In this document: positions 21,395 through 34,400 of the stretch, in pieces
Position numbering within the stretch: position 1 is the stretch's first letter
How the letters are laid out: each line of letters starts with the position of its first letter
Assembly: GCA_944989445.1 (NCBI GenBank)
Contig: CALYLW010000139.1
Span: 743,501-807,500 of the forward strand
DNA: 64,000 nt
Reading direction: 5' to 3'
DNA from: Ampullaceana balthica
Taxonomy: Eukaryota > Mollusca > Gastropoda > Lymnaeidae
Notes under the pieces: generated by a model
Told to the model about the DNA's origin: nothing
Database searches by the model: none
The model's input: only the letters and a program-made list of their open reading frames with translations
Translations under genes and position numbers: made by a program

Positions 21395-21999
21395 CTGTAT
21401 ATACTCGTTCTATAGCCCGTTCGTTCATTAGCCGACCCACCCCGCCCAACTTTTGGAAGAGAAAAGACCCCCGCCCAACTTTTGAAAGTATTAAAATTAT
21501 ATAACCCGATTGCAAGCCGACCCCCCCAAAATAATAGGACAGCTTAAACAAAATGATACACAATTTTTTTAAACTACAAGCTAAATCGGTTATTATGAAG
21601 TTTACTTTGTACTTCCAATCTTTGTCTTTGTGCTCTTTGTTAGGCAAAAGTTACCGGTATTTAAAAAAAAATTCTTTGGTAAACAGTGACGAAAGCGCGT
21701 ACATGAAAATTCGTTGTTGAAAACAAAATTTGTAAAACAATTTATTAAAACGTTCACAAAAATAAATAAAATGATTAAATAAGGTAAGTGCAGATGTTTA
21801 ATAATATATTATAGCTTCTAGTAGAGCAGTCGAATCTTGTAGAATGTAGAAAAGGACCTTGATGATCTACAATAACAACACCGATATTCAATATCCATGC
21901 AGAAATCCATACGTTAATGACCCGCTTGTAAGCCGACCCCCCAACTTTTCCCCCTAGATTTTGTCAAAAAAAGTTTGGCTTGCGAACGAGTATATACGG
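21395..21999. mobile_element. Pogo-like MITE with TA duplication
   Basis: Ends 'ctgtatatactcg' and 'cgagtatatacgg', TA on both sides (21393-21394 and 22000-22001). 'gccgacccccc' motifs lie near both ends. Homologous to 58988-59554 in the sideroflexin gene. Confidence 0.6.
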
Positions 22000-22030
22000 T
22001 ACTTTTACCTCGTGTTGTTATTATTTATTT

Positions 22031-22850
22031 TAGGGCTGCGGAAATTAACGATTAATTTCTCGATTAATCGTTAAAATTTTTAACGATTAATTTTTTTAAA
22101 CGATTAATCGATCCACCACTTATAAATGTATTGGAAGTCAAAAAGTAAAATATTTCGGCCGATAAATATGAACTAATTTCCGGAGCATTACACGAACATT
22201 TTTGTTTAAACTATTCACTTAAGTGATTGTTCAAAATGTTGATAAAGGTTGTTTCCATTTAGAGAAATCGTTTGCCTACCATGCAATGTTCCCTCTAAGT
22301 CTAAGCTCGTTGTTTCGTGTGCAAAGTTTTAAAAGAACACGTGTGCGAAGTTGCAAAACGTCAATTTTTTGTGCAAAATTTTACAAAATTTTACAAAATT
22401 TTCTGCGCTTTGATTCTAAACTCCTGCGTGGCGTCTGTAAAATATCTGCGCAACGGCGCTGCTTAAAGAAAGCTTTGCTACCATGGCTCTAACACTTCGC
22501 TTACATATCACCTGCAAACCAAACATCCACTACAGTATTAGAAACTTCAGTTGAGACAATCTAAAGCTACATGTGAAATCTTTACGATTGTTCAGCTCGG
22601 CTGGTTATTTTGTCAATAAGACCCGCTCTGAACCAAATAATCTCAATACATGTGTCTAAGTTGTTGGCTAAAAGATGTCATATAAAGAAGACATTCCAGT
22701 GTTATTTCAATTTTCGACAAGTACGTTTAATAAATGTTACTTATGACACCATACATTTCAATTTTTGGCTTTAATCGAAATTAACGATTAATTAATCGTT
22801 AATTTTTCAAAAGTTAACGATTAATTTTAAATTAATCGATAATAGCCCTA
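22031..22850. mobile_element. hAT-like element with TAGGGCTG ends (inner copy)
   Basis: Starts TAGGGCTGCGGAAATTAACG and ends 'gataatagcccta', with a perfect 8-bp duplication ATTTATTT at 22023-22030 and 22851-22858. It contains a copy of the AATGTTCCC MITE from about 22283 to 22480. Confidence 0.75.
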
Positions 22851-23148
22851 ATTTATTTACATGTACATACGTTAACAAAAAGGTTTTTCTTCCTTATTTC
22901 TTGAATAGCAGAACGAATTTGCTGTATTACGTCACAAAATTTGGGAGCCATGGAATTACTGCGTTTTAACCGATTTCGTGAAATAATGAATCGCAACTTA
23001 AAGGGACCTATATATGGGTTATAGAAATATAATTAATCAAAATTAATCGATTACGATTAATCGAACAAAATATTTTTAATCGGTACCAGCTCTATAATAA
23101 AATGAAAGAGTACACAATGACAAACGTCAATTTACTTGACTTAGACTA

Positions 23149-23372
23149 GGGGTGGCCAGACCTGTAGCAACTGAGAGATCATTTTAAAATATGCAAAAAT
23201 AATCAAGAGCCACATTGAAGCTCTATGGCCACTATGGGTCATTAAACCTGGCTTGGAAATCTTTCAGTAATCCCTGTAACATAATTAACATATCTTTCAT
23301 AAATTGTAAGCGAGCTGCAATGTGAAAACAGAAGAGCTGCATGCTGCTCGCGAGCCACCCGTCAGCCACCAT
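23149..23372. mobile_element. hAT MITE of the CAGGGGTGGCC family
   Basis: Starts TAGGGGTGGCCAGACC and ends 'cagccaccattg'. Flanks ACTTAGAC and ACTTCGAC differ at one base. The interior matches 7384-7592. Confidence 0.65.
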
Positions 23373-23379
23373 TGACTTC

Positions 23380-25940
23380 GACTTTCATTTTCTAATAATA
23401 CTACTGTAATATCTAATATTATACTATAAAAAACTATTGAAGAAAAGTGTAAATTGTAATGTACCACATCTGCATTCTTATTTAAAAATTGCAGATGTCC
23501 GGTTTCAGGAGCTACTGAGACTTATTATGTTCTTTCTATTCCCAAATTACCAGCCTATTACTATAACTATTGCTACGAAAACAAGGATAAAATTCTTTTT
23601 ATTAAAATTAATTGTTAATCCCTTAATTTAGCGCATTTTATTTTTTTAAGAGAAAAAAAGTAACTTACGTTTTCTAATTGAAACACTTGAATGAGTAATA
23701 AGACAAGTATATAATGCTTTACAATTAATTTTGTGTGTTTTGTTGAGTTTACGGAGTTTTTAGCTATAAAAAGTGCTTTTAAAATCAGACTTCGAACAAA
23801 AATCATTGTTTGTTAATTTTTTTTACCACATTTGGCCAGATAATTTTATTTCCTTTACAACCTCAGACAAAAAGACATTTTCATGTTAACTGTAAGCTAA
23901 ATAAAAATGAGATTCAGAGGCATCAGCTCACAGTAAAGACATTTACACCAAAGTATTAATTACTGATGTAATAATAATTGTAACCTCAGCCTCAACTCTT
24001 CCCGAGTCCTCCTCCTCCTCAGACTCACGTAATTTATTAATTAGGAATAAGCCTGGTCAAACAAGATAAGTTTTTAAAATGTCTGATAATGAAACATTTT
24101 CTATATCTTTTGTAATGCATTTCTGCTATATCTTTTGTTTGGCAAATTTAAATTTAATTTTTATGGTTATTTAAAATGACACTTGTGCTCGCGGCCATTT
24201 AATTTTCTCCCTGCTTTCTTCTCATCTGTGTGTTTGGATATGAATAATGGTTTCTTTGAAGGGTGGAGAGAGAGAGGGGGGAGGAAACGTTCATCGCTGA
24301 CATTGGTCGGCAAAATATTTGGCATGAACTAGTGAATCAATTGAATGAGCTAGCATTACATCAATACTTCAGAGAATGCTAATGAAGGACTTGAAAGGTA
24401 AAGCAAAACACTCAAAATATAGAGATAGGTTGTAAGCAGCTGACCAGGGAAACAGAGGGACCCAGGGCTAAAGATGTGTTGTGGAGTCATGGCAGAAGAT
24501 TTCACCAACATCAAAGCCTGACCACGGACCAGAGCTCACATACATGATCATGTTGTAACACTGGCCTTTGTTTCAAAGCGGCTAGGGGTACAAGAGAATC
24601 TAGGAGTTATAGTAGAGCTTTGACAAAGCTCAGGTGTTTGACACCACCCCCTGAGTTTGAGTGCGAGCAAAAAAGGATCATTAATGGAGCAGAGAAAAAA
24701 AAACTTACATCTACGACAAAAAATATTTTAGATTTAAAATCCTATTGTTTAATTATCTTCTTTTTATAAAAAAATCGGCTGCATATATGTATAAGATGGG
24801 GGAACAGCCGTCAACCCAATTTTTTAAAAATTTCACACAATGTATTTTATCGTCCCTTTCACTCTCACATTTCCCATCCATGGAGGATATCACTCAATCA
24901 TCATTCATGTTTGTATTAGTGTATTTACTGTTAACTGTATTGTTTATGTCTTTGACATTGTTTCAATTTATCTTCAAAAAGTTAAAAACTAAAAATTTGA
25001 AGAAAAAAATAAAGGAAAAAAAACCAAATAAAAAATCGTGAGTGGAAGAAAAAAATGACCATCAAAGGAGCATAAAAAAACGCCAAGCAGAAATTATTTT
25101 AAGATTGAAAATCATACATGTTATTTATCTTCTTTCTTTATAATTAATTTCAGCTTCATGAATATAAGAACTTTTCCCAGACAAGTCTCTGGTTGCAAGT
25201 GGACTTCACCTTTCATCCCACTTATTAACATATTTATAAACTTCTTCTTTGACTATTAAACTAATTCTGTACCCCTGGTCGACATGGACATTAAAAATAA
25301 ACATTTACCATCACCATAAAAAAACTCATGACCTTGTACTCTGACTCATTTGGATTACTTTTTCTTAGACTCATGTCTTTAGGAATTAGTAATCATGATC
25401 TACCATACTATTGGTCTGCAACAGTGATTTGGATCAGTCAATCACAAACAGTTATATGTCAATGCCGACTTCCCTCAGCCAATGGTTCCTTTGTCCAGTA
25501 ATTATGCCATCATTTTCCCGCTCCCGCCAGGTCATTTGTTACATGGTCAGTTCTAATTTTCATAAGGGCATCCCCTCCCCCCTTGGTCCGCCAGTACACC
25601 AAGTTAACTTGATAGAATTGATAGTCGCTGAGTAAAGAGAGGGCTAGTGGTTATATACAAAAGAACTGTCTCAGCTTCTGTATTAGTATTACATCTGTAC
25701 TTGAAAGTTCTTGAAATGACAGGACAACCTCGTAGGGTAAGAATGCATATTGTTGATCCCATGGAAGTTATTAGCGATGCAGCCATGGGTGCTGAGAGTT
25801 GATAATTCGAACACTCTGCGAGGCTTCAAATGATATCTTTACAACAATGAAATTCCTAGCCAAACGGTCACTATTAAAAAACTCACAATTATGCATTAAC
25901 TCTTATGTTCATTGCATGCTAGCTGAGTACACCCAAGGAG
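23380..25940. other. Non-coding stretch, no gene recognised
   Basis: AT-rich with some more balanced parts near 24.2-24.7 kb and 25.4-25.8 kb. Short frames on both strands lack known motifs. The part next to the Merlin transposase may belong to that element, but no terminal repeats were found. Confidence 0.45.
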
Positions 25941-25950
25941 TCGATAAAAA

Positions 25951-26625
25951 ATGTGGCAATGTCCAATTTGTGGCTTACGCAAAAGTATAAGCAATGGCTC
26001 ATTTTTCACTAGGAGCTATCTACTGTCATCTAAAATAGTAATTCTTATTTACTGTTTTTCTAATGATTTACCACAAGATTAGGCGAAATACAAAGCTGAA
26101 ATTCAAAATCCCAATATGGTCATTGACTGGTTTAATTTTATTAGAGAGGAGATTGACATCCACCTCAGCAAGCCACAATGATCGGTGGATTTCACCATCA
26201 CGGAGAGCGCACAATTGTTGAGGTGGATGAGGTAAAGTACTTCCATCGCCAGTACCACAGAGGCGCTTGGCGTCAAGTTCAGTGGGTCATTTGTGGCACA
26301 GAAAGAGAATCAGGCAAGTGCTTTCTGGTGCAAGGCCCAGATAGAACCGCAGCAACCATTGAAAGCATTATAGTTCAACATGTTTTACCAAGGACTCACA
26401 TTATTACAGATGGATGGGCGGCGTACCAAAAATTGGAAAAAATAGCAAATGGTATATTCATTCATTCTGTTGTTGTCCATGAAAGAAATCTTGTTGACCC
26501 TAATGACCCCTCTATTCACACACAAAATATCTTTGGATGAGAGCTAAGCGAAAACTGAAAAGACAGTTAGGAACAAACTTGTAGTTCTCATCATATTTGA
26601 AAGAGTTTCAGTTACATTGCAATTT
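25951..26625 (+). pseudogene. Merlin-type (IS1016-like) DNA transposon transposase, broken
   Basis: Reading from 25951: MWQCPICGLRKSISNGSFF, a zinc-ribbon-like start, then a TAG near 26080, then NPNMVIDWFNFIREEID. After a frame change at 26178 comes IVEVDEVKYFHRQYHRGAW (first Asp), KCFLVQGPDRTAATIESII, HIITDGWAAYQKL (second Asp) and VDPNDPSIHTQNI. A second frame change follows, then WMRAKRKLKRQLGTN. The order and motifs are those of the ISXO2-like DDE transposase of Merlin elements. The third catalytic acid, expected just after HTQNI, appears deleted at the frameshift. No inverted ends were identified. Confidence 0.85.
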
Positions 26626-26639
26626 CTCAAAGTCACAAG

Positions 26640-27922
26640 ACTTCAACAAAATTTTGATAGTGTTGAAAGGGAGATATCATGTTTAAGTAAGTATTTCAAA
26701 TTAAAGGTAAGATCTTTTTAAACTACCCTTTCTGTAGCAGCTACTCTTTAAGCAACCTATAGCTTAAAGTAATGATCCCAATCGCTGTAAAAAAAATTTT
26801 TCAGGGGTTTTGCATTTAAAAATAATATTGTGTTACAGTACATGTCAAAATAATGTAATACATATCCATGCATTGAAAAATACACCCATAATTTTTTTTA
26901 AATTAAAATTTAAAAAAAAATCTTTAATTTATTTAATAGGCCTATTTTGTAAAAATTTTATTATTTATTTATTAATTTTATTTTTATTTTTATAATTATG
27001 AACCCAGGCAAGTGCTGCCTTCGCAATGCAGCTTTATGAACCAAAATATCCAATTGGGCAACACAAAAAATTATAATTTTGAAGAAAAAATATTTCTCCA
27101 TTCACATGCAACAATAGCGCCGTAAATCAGAGAAGATGCATGAAATATACATATTTTTATTTCGTACAAATTGTAAAAGGGTACTTTTATTTGAACGAAA
27201 ATATAATATTTTAATTTAAAAATAGATTTCCTTATAAATACGTTGATTTAAAAAAAAATGACCTGAAAAATAAAATGCGCTAAATTAATGGATTAATAAT
27301 TAATGTCTATATTATTATAACACCACTTAATTTAATTATTTCAACTCACATAAAAATATAAAATTTCAAAAATTAACAACAGAAATTTTTTTAAAAAGAG
27401 CTTAATTAATGTAGTTAGTGCTTGTCAATGCACCAAATTTACCCACTAACCCCAACCCCCAAGAAAAAAAATAAAAAAATAGTACATGTAATTTGTAATT
27501 CATAAGCCAAACTATAACTAAGAGAAAATATTGACGAAAACACCAAGTCATCATTCTGTCTTTTGTAAAAGTTAATTAAATTTTTAAAAATAATATATTT
27601 AATTATTTTTTTTTGTGAATTCCTTTATGTTATCCAAAAATGTGACCTATTTTAAATTTATGCCCCATTTTGCTCACCAATTTTTTATTTCTTATTATTA
27701 ATTGCACAAAATTGTCAGGTGAATTTACAATCTAATTTACAAAACAATGAACAAAAAAATATTTAAATAAAATGAAGACATTACTTTGTATCGCTCCATT
27801 ATCTGTAATTATCTCATGGGCTTTATATCTATAGTAAATATAAATAGTGAGAATAGTACACAAATTGTGTCAATGGCACATGAAGCTAGAATTTTGCGAT
27901 TTTGAATTAAGAATGTGGATGT
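26640..27922. other. AT-rich non-coding stretch
   Basis: Very AT-rich; no coding, RNA or element signature recognised. Confidence 0.5.
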
Positions 27923-27930
27923 GGTACATT

Positions 27931-28086
27931 CTCTGGCGGATTAAGGGGGGTGCTGATTCGGCTAAAGCCAGGGGCCAACAATGATTTTAGGGCCCCAAAC
28001 TTATTATATTGTATAATAAAGGTGGCTGGACCGGGCCCCAGGTGGAATTGCAGCCAGGGGCCCCGTGCAATCTTGATCCGCCCCTG
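27931..28086. mobile_element. hAT MITE, 156 bp, upstream of the zinc-finger gene
   Basis: Ends CTCTGGCGGATTAAG and CTTGATCCGCCCCTG are inverted repeats. The perfect duplication GGTACATT lies at 27923-27930 and 28087-28094. A fragment of the same family is at 48377-48480. It sits about 370 bp before the zinc-finger start codon. Confidence 0.85.
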
Positions 28087-28455
28087 GGTACATTACCAAG
28101 AAAAGACTGTACTTAGTACTAGCACTTACTATGCCTATATTTATTACATAATATAGTGTAGCCTATGCATAGGATGTAGATTTCATTTAAAAACATTATT
28201 TCGTCAATAAATTTTGTACACAATAGGGCTAATCTTTATAACTTGACATAAGCCTAAGTATAAAGTAGAGACTAGCCTATACTATAATACTATACTATGC
28301 CTAGGACATTTAAAGTTTTCTTATGTTCTTAACTTTCAGACAGTTAACTGCATTTAAATGAATAACTCTTGCATTGTCAAGAACATTGTGATTGAGCACA
28401 AAGATAAATATGGACACTGAAGAAATTTATTAAAGAGAAACCACTTTTTATAAAC

Positions 28456-31400
28456 ATGTCCATGAATAGAGAGAGTTTTCCAAGAACTATATCAAACAAC
28501 ACATCAGAGTCATCCATTATGGAAGAGAATAAAAACAAAATGCAGATTGTGTTGACAAATGAAGAAGGAGAATATTCTGAACTTGGGAGCAATGGTATGA
28601 TAATCGAAGATAGTGTTAGTATGGAAGATATTAACCTAGTCTTAGATAAGGACACTCGTGTCCTTTATTTGAACCCTGATGGTACTTTAGTATTTGATCA
28701 TACTGTTCTTTCATCAAGTAATGCTGAAAATAATCCTCTCATTCTGGAACCAAACACAAGTTATATGCTGTCAACAGCACTTCAAGGTAATGTTGTGTTA
28801 AACTCCAATGATCTGCCATCTGCAAATGGTGCATCAAAGCAGCTATCATTCACTACTAATGATATGAATGAAGAGGGTACAAAACTCTGCCACATGACTA
28901 CTGACTATTCACAGCAAACAGTTACTATGGTGATAGACAGAAGCCAATCTCTTGGATCAGAATATATTTTAGTGGAGCCGAATTCTTTTATGCCAAGTGA
29001 AGGCCAGCCTTTAACTCTGGATGTAGACAAAGCTTCTCCAGCCCTTTATTCTTCAATTGATATTTCTAAACTAAATCAGTGCACAACACCTTTAAGCACA
29101 ACCATTAGTCACAAACCTAATAACAGGATGCCTGCATTCCCTTTACAATTACAAGTAGCAGAATCATCACCAAGCTGTATAACTCTTCACTTAAGCTCCC
29201 AACAAATTTTGCCGCCTGACACTGATGCTTCAAGTCTCAACCTTGATAGTTCACAGATTTTAAAAGAAGTAGGGTCAGATGAACTTTTAGAGCATGATAC
29301 TCAAAAGGGTGAAGATAGATGCAACTCAGAAAAACAAAAGACTGAGCTTCGAAACTTGGAGCAATCCCACTTAGAGCATCACATAAAGCAGATCCAGAAG
29401 AGACATTTTGGAACAGTGACTGCCACTGAGAGCGACTCTGGAGATGATGACGATCATGAAATAGAGATGGTTAAAGAACTTGAAAAGGCAGGAATAGATG
29501 ATGATACTCCAGTAAGTTCCACTTTTTTTTCTCTTAAGTAATGAGGCCCTTAGAAACTTAAACTTTCACTGCTGTTTAGCTAGAATGTAATATGAATACT
29601 AATGTTCCCTTTAAACTGCGCGGCTGCCCAGTTATCTGACTGGCGCCGCTCAGCAGTTTAGAATTAGCATACAGCAAATTTTGATAAGGATAATTTATAT
29701 CTGTGTTTGAGGGGTGTAAAATTTTGGACAAAAATGGACACTGCACAAATTTGCACACACGTTTTTATTTTATTTTGCACACAGACCAATGAACCTTAGA
29801 GGAAACATTGGTTATCACTTACCCTTAATTTCCATTTACAAAACATACATCTAAATAATAAAGATATATTATCTTGCTCTAAAATCTTATCTTCAGATTT
29901 TTTCAAATATATCTGCTCGATTAAACTCAACTATTTTGAAGCTGGTGCCTGGTTGTCAGCAATTTCTACTTGAGCTGGCTAAACACAAGTCTACTGGGCC
30001 ATCGGAAATCACATTTGATTCTTATTCAGACTGCACTTTTAGTGGAGACTTGAATGCATTCTTGAAGTTGCACAATTCCTTAAAGAGAATGATAAAATTG
30101 CGTTCTAGAACTCTATTGGATTTGAAGTTTGAAAAATATGGTAAATCCAAAGATGATAAAAGCCTAAACTGTGAACTTTTGAAACCATATGTGTCATCTA
30201 GAGGCCGTCAGCCGAAATGCTCTTTGAAAGCATCTCAAATGGGTTTTGTTACATCTCTTGACAGTTATCTAAATCTGGATGGTATGCTTGTTAATAATGA
30301 ACCTAGAAAAGTTTCTGGTAGAGGAAAGAAAAATATTTGTGGTAATCATCGGAAAAGAGGCCGCCCAAGAAAAGTAATCAATTCCTTAGTTAACAATGTT
30401 AAAATATCACATGAAAATCTAAATAAAATTCATGAGTCTGATGGTGTAAATTCAGCAAATGATGCACAGGGGCAATGTGATAAAGAGCTGGAGTGTGAAC
30501 AGTCATTAGAGGATCATAGTGTTAATATTTCTGCAGAAGGAACTCTGAAAACTAAGGAAATTAATTTTGAAAGTCCAGTGGGATCAGAGTTGGAAAAATC
30601 TGAATTAGATTCATCTGATCCTGTATGCCAACGATTACTTGAGGAACAAACCAAATACAAGAAGGTCTTGATGAACAATCTTCTTCAAAAGTGTGAAGAA
30701 CAAAATTCTTTTGAAAATGAATCCCCAGTTCATGATCTAAAGACAATGTCTTTGGACACCAATGGTAACTCCATCTTTATTTTTGTATATTGGCTAATTT
30801 TTAAAACTTTATTTTATTTATAGCTAGTATTTTCTTTTCATTTGAAATTTATTTAGCACAGATTGTGGTGTTTGTAAAAGTGTTAGCATTCCTCTTTGTT
30901 TTCATGTTGAATTTGATACTCTTTACATGTTATTTACTTTCAAACGTGATTCAAATTTACGTTTAAAAAACAACACAAGGATCATAATTATATATTTTTA
31001 AGATGTAATAGCAAAAATTTAATTCGTAATTACCATACAATAAGATTGTAAAATTCTTGATGAGGGTCTCTTATCATGTCTCTGACATCATTTTAGACTG
31101 CAAGGATTTAGCACAAGAAAACTCATCAGAGCCCAAAACTTCTAATACTGTTGTAAAGAGAAGAGGAAGGCCTTGTAAAAAATGTAAGTGAATACAAAAG
31201 AACAAAACAAAGACAGAAGAAACTAGCATATACAGTAGGCATTTATAAATCTGAAAATATTTAAAAGAACAAGTTACTTTCTCAAAGAAAAGATAATAAC
31301 AATTTTATTTTTGTACCTCAGTTGGTTTGGATTTCAACATCATCATCATCGCCCTTCGTCCCATCTGGGGCATAGGTCATGAACAAAGGCTCTCCAGGCA

Positions 31401-34400
31401 TCCCAGTCCTGTGCCAATCTCTCTATCTGTCCCCAGCTATGCCCGCTCATTTTGGTGTCTGCCTCCAGTTCCCTTATCCAGGTCATTATTGGATGACCTC
31501 TTTTCCTCTTGCCTTGGGGGTTCCATGTGAAGGCTTGTCTCACAATCCTGGATGTAGGCTTTCTGAGAGTGTGGCCAATCCATCTCCATCTGCGCTGGCG
31601 TATTAGCTCATCCACTGGCTCTTGTTGTGTGTGTTGCCAGAGGTCCTCGTTGGTGATGACATTGGGCCAGCGGATTTGGACAATTGTTCGGAGACATGTG
31701 TATATAAAAGCTTGAAGCTTTTTTGAAATGGCTGCTGTTATTTGCCATGTTTCTGCTCCATACAGCAAGACAGGCTTTACTGTGGTGTTGAATATCCTGA
31801 CCTTGGTATGGAGAGTCAAGTTGTTGCAGTTCCAATTTTTTTTAGCTGTTTAAATGTTGTTTTTGCTCTGCCAATTCTCACTCTTACATCGGGGTCTGTC
31901 CCTCCTTGTGTGTCAATAATGCTTCCAAGGTATGTGAAGCTATCCACCTCCTCAAGATTTGTTCCTTCCAGTGTTATTGGAGTGTTGCTTGATGTATTTA
32001 TTTTAAGGACTTTGGTTTTCCCCTTATGGATGTTCAGGCCAAGGCAAGCAGAGAACTGTGCTACATAGTTGCTTTTCTCCTGCATCTGTTGCTGTGAGTG
32101 CGATATTAAGGCCAGATCATCCGCAAAGTCCAGGTCATCAAGTTGTTTCCATATTGTCCACTGGATACCATTTCTGTACCCCAAAAGCCGCTGTTGCTTG
32201 AACAATTCTAAATGTAAGTCCTTCGTAGGAAGCCTTAATTATGTCAGTCAGTTTTTTTGGTATCCCGTAGTGTCTTAGTAACTTCCACAGGGTTGGCCTG
32301 TCAACACTATCGAAAGCCTTCTCGTAGTCAATAAAGTTGATGTATAGTGGTGAGTTCCACTCCAGGGATTGTTCCAATATAATTCTCAGAGTGGCAATCT
32401 GGTCAGTGCATGATCTATCTTTTCTAAAACCTGCTTGTTGGTCTCTAAGATGGGTGTCTCTTGCGTCCCTCATTCTGTTTAGCAGCACTCCGTTAATTTT
32501 TTTGCTTGGTATGGATAGCAGAGTTATTCCTCTACAGTTGGAGCAAGAACTAAGATCTCCTTTCTTTGGGAGCTTAATGAGATGTCCTTCTTTCCACTCC
32601 GTCAGAATCTGTTCTTCCTCCCTTATTTTCTTGTAAAGAATGTGTAGCATTACCATTGCAGAGCTAGTCGTAATATCTGCTGTCAAGGCTTCTGTTGGTA
32701 TTCTGTCTGGACCAGCCACTTTGCCTTTCTTTAGTTGTTTAATTGCTCTGCTTATCTCTTGTTTTGTGGGTCTGCTGCAGTCTATTTCTAGATCTTGTTC
32801 CGCTGGCTCTATGTTGAATTTGTATTGTGGGGCTGGTCGGTTGAGGAGTTCTTTAAAATGTTCTATCCATCTTTTTTTCTGACCCTCTTCATCAGGTATA
32901 GATTTCCCATCTTTAGTTTTAACAGGTCTCTCTGCATTTCTGAACTTTCTGGATAGTTTTTTTTATTTTACTGAATAGTTCTCTCTTGTTTCCATGATAA
33001 GCTGCCTCTTCTGCTTCAATTGCTAATCCTTCTATGTAGTTCTTTGTATCTGACTTTATACCACGTTTAACGTCTTTATTGGCTTCTGCATATTCTGCTG
33101 ATGCTCTAGCTTTTTCGGTTCTGGTTCGGCTGTTGTTGAGATTTGCCTTCTTCTTTTTCCTCTGTTGGATTTTCTCCATGGTTTCATTAGAAATCCATTC
33201 TTTATGTGTTTGTTGTCTTGGACCCAACACTTCTTCACAGGTGGTCGTAAGTATTTCTTTATGGTTTGAATTTATGTACAGTAAATTAGCTTAACAAGCA
33301 GTAGTGCAATTAGAAAGTTTATAAAAGAAAGAACGCTTCACATTTTCTAGATGACCCACATTTACCTGTTGAAAAAGTCCAACCCAGGAATCCCTTAACT
33401 GAGTCCCCAGCAACAAAACAGCAACGAAATTATGAGGAGCATCTGGCCTTCAAGTTTTTTTGCACTCAGTGCTCTTTCAAAACAAAAAGGCAGAGTCATT
33501 TCTTGTCTCACATGAGATGTCACAAAGATGGCACAGAGAGAAAGCACTCGTGCACCCAGTGTGAATTCGTCACTCTTAGTGTTCCTATGCTGAAGCGTCA
33601 TGAGTTAAAGCACAAACAAAATTTATTTAGGTGAGTATACCATTTATTAGAAATTAGTATTTTAACAAATTTTATTAATATTGGGGCAGTTATACTAGTG
33701 ACCACCAGGAAAGCTTCTGTTTTTTATTTTTTAAAGTAATTTATCAGACTGTGGAGCTGCTGTTAACCATTCTGCTGACTAATTGTGTTGGTAGAACTTG
33801 ATCTATACACAATGGTACCGCGGTATACGTCCTTAAACCATTCCAGTTGCTTGGACTTATACCATACAGGTCGTATAGCAAACGTATTTCCCAATAAGAA
33901 ATAAAGGGGAAAGGATTAATCGGTTCCCATGAAAAAAATCATATTGTTATTGGCATATTATACATTTATTGACGTGGTTGTAAAAAAAATTAAACACTGC
34001 TTATTAATACTAAAATACATAAATAAAAAGAATTTAGGCGAAAAAAATTTGTTTTTCTTTTATCCAGATAAAAAGCAATGTTTCAACATGCTCTAATGTC
34101 CCTGATCTTTGTTTTGTAATCAATTTCACCCCCTTCGCAACATTAGCAGATTTAATAAGGTCTTTTTTTTCTCAATCTTAGAAATCGTCGTCCTCTTCAT
34201 TTGGTAGGCTGCAACTAAGTCCCGGATACACATACCACCTCCATCCTTTTCAAAAATCTCTTTTTTCACCGCCATAGTGATTCAAACGATTTTTTACTCC
34301 CGTAGCTTGGCTCCTTTTATTAACTTTCTTAAAACTCATTGTTAGCGAATAAATTAAACATTTATGAGAAAAACACAAAATCTCTTCAAAGTCACAAATA

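Larger units (their letters stand above)
21240..23094. mobile_element. hAT-like element with TAGGGCTG ends (outer copy)
   Basis: Starts TAGGGCTGCGGAAATTAACG and ends with 'ccagctcta'. A perfect 8-bp duplication TAATAAAA lies at 21232-21239 and 23095-23102. It is rich in ATTAATCG motifs near the ends and holds a pogo-like MITE and a second copy of itself. Confidence 0.7.

Noticed and set aside
24745..25041. 98-residue frame with a hydrophobic stretch and a lysine-rich end
   Set aside because: Low-complexity AT-rich reading without a start context, splice sites or family resemblance.
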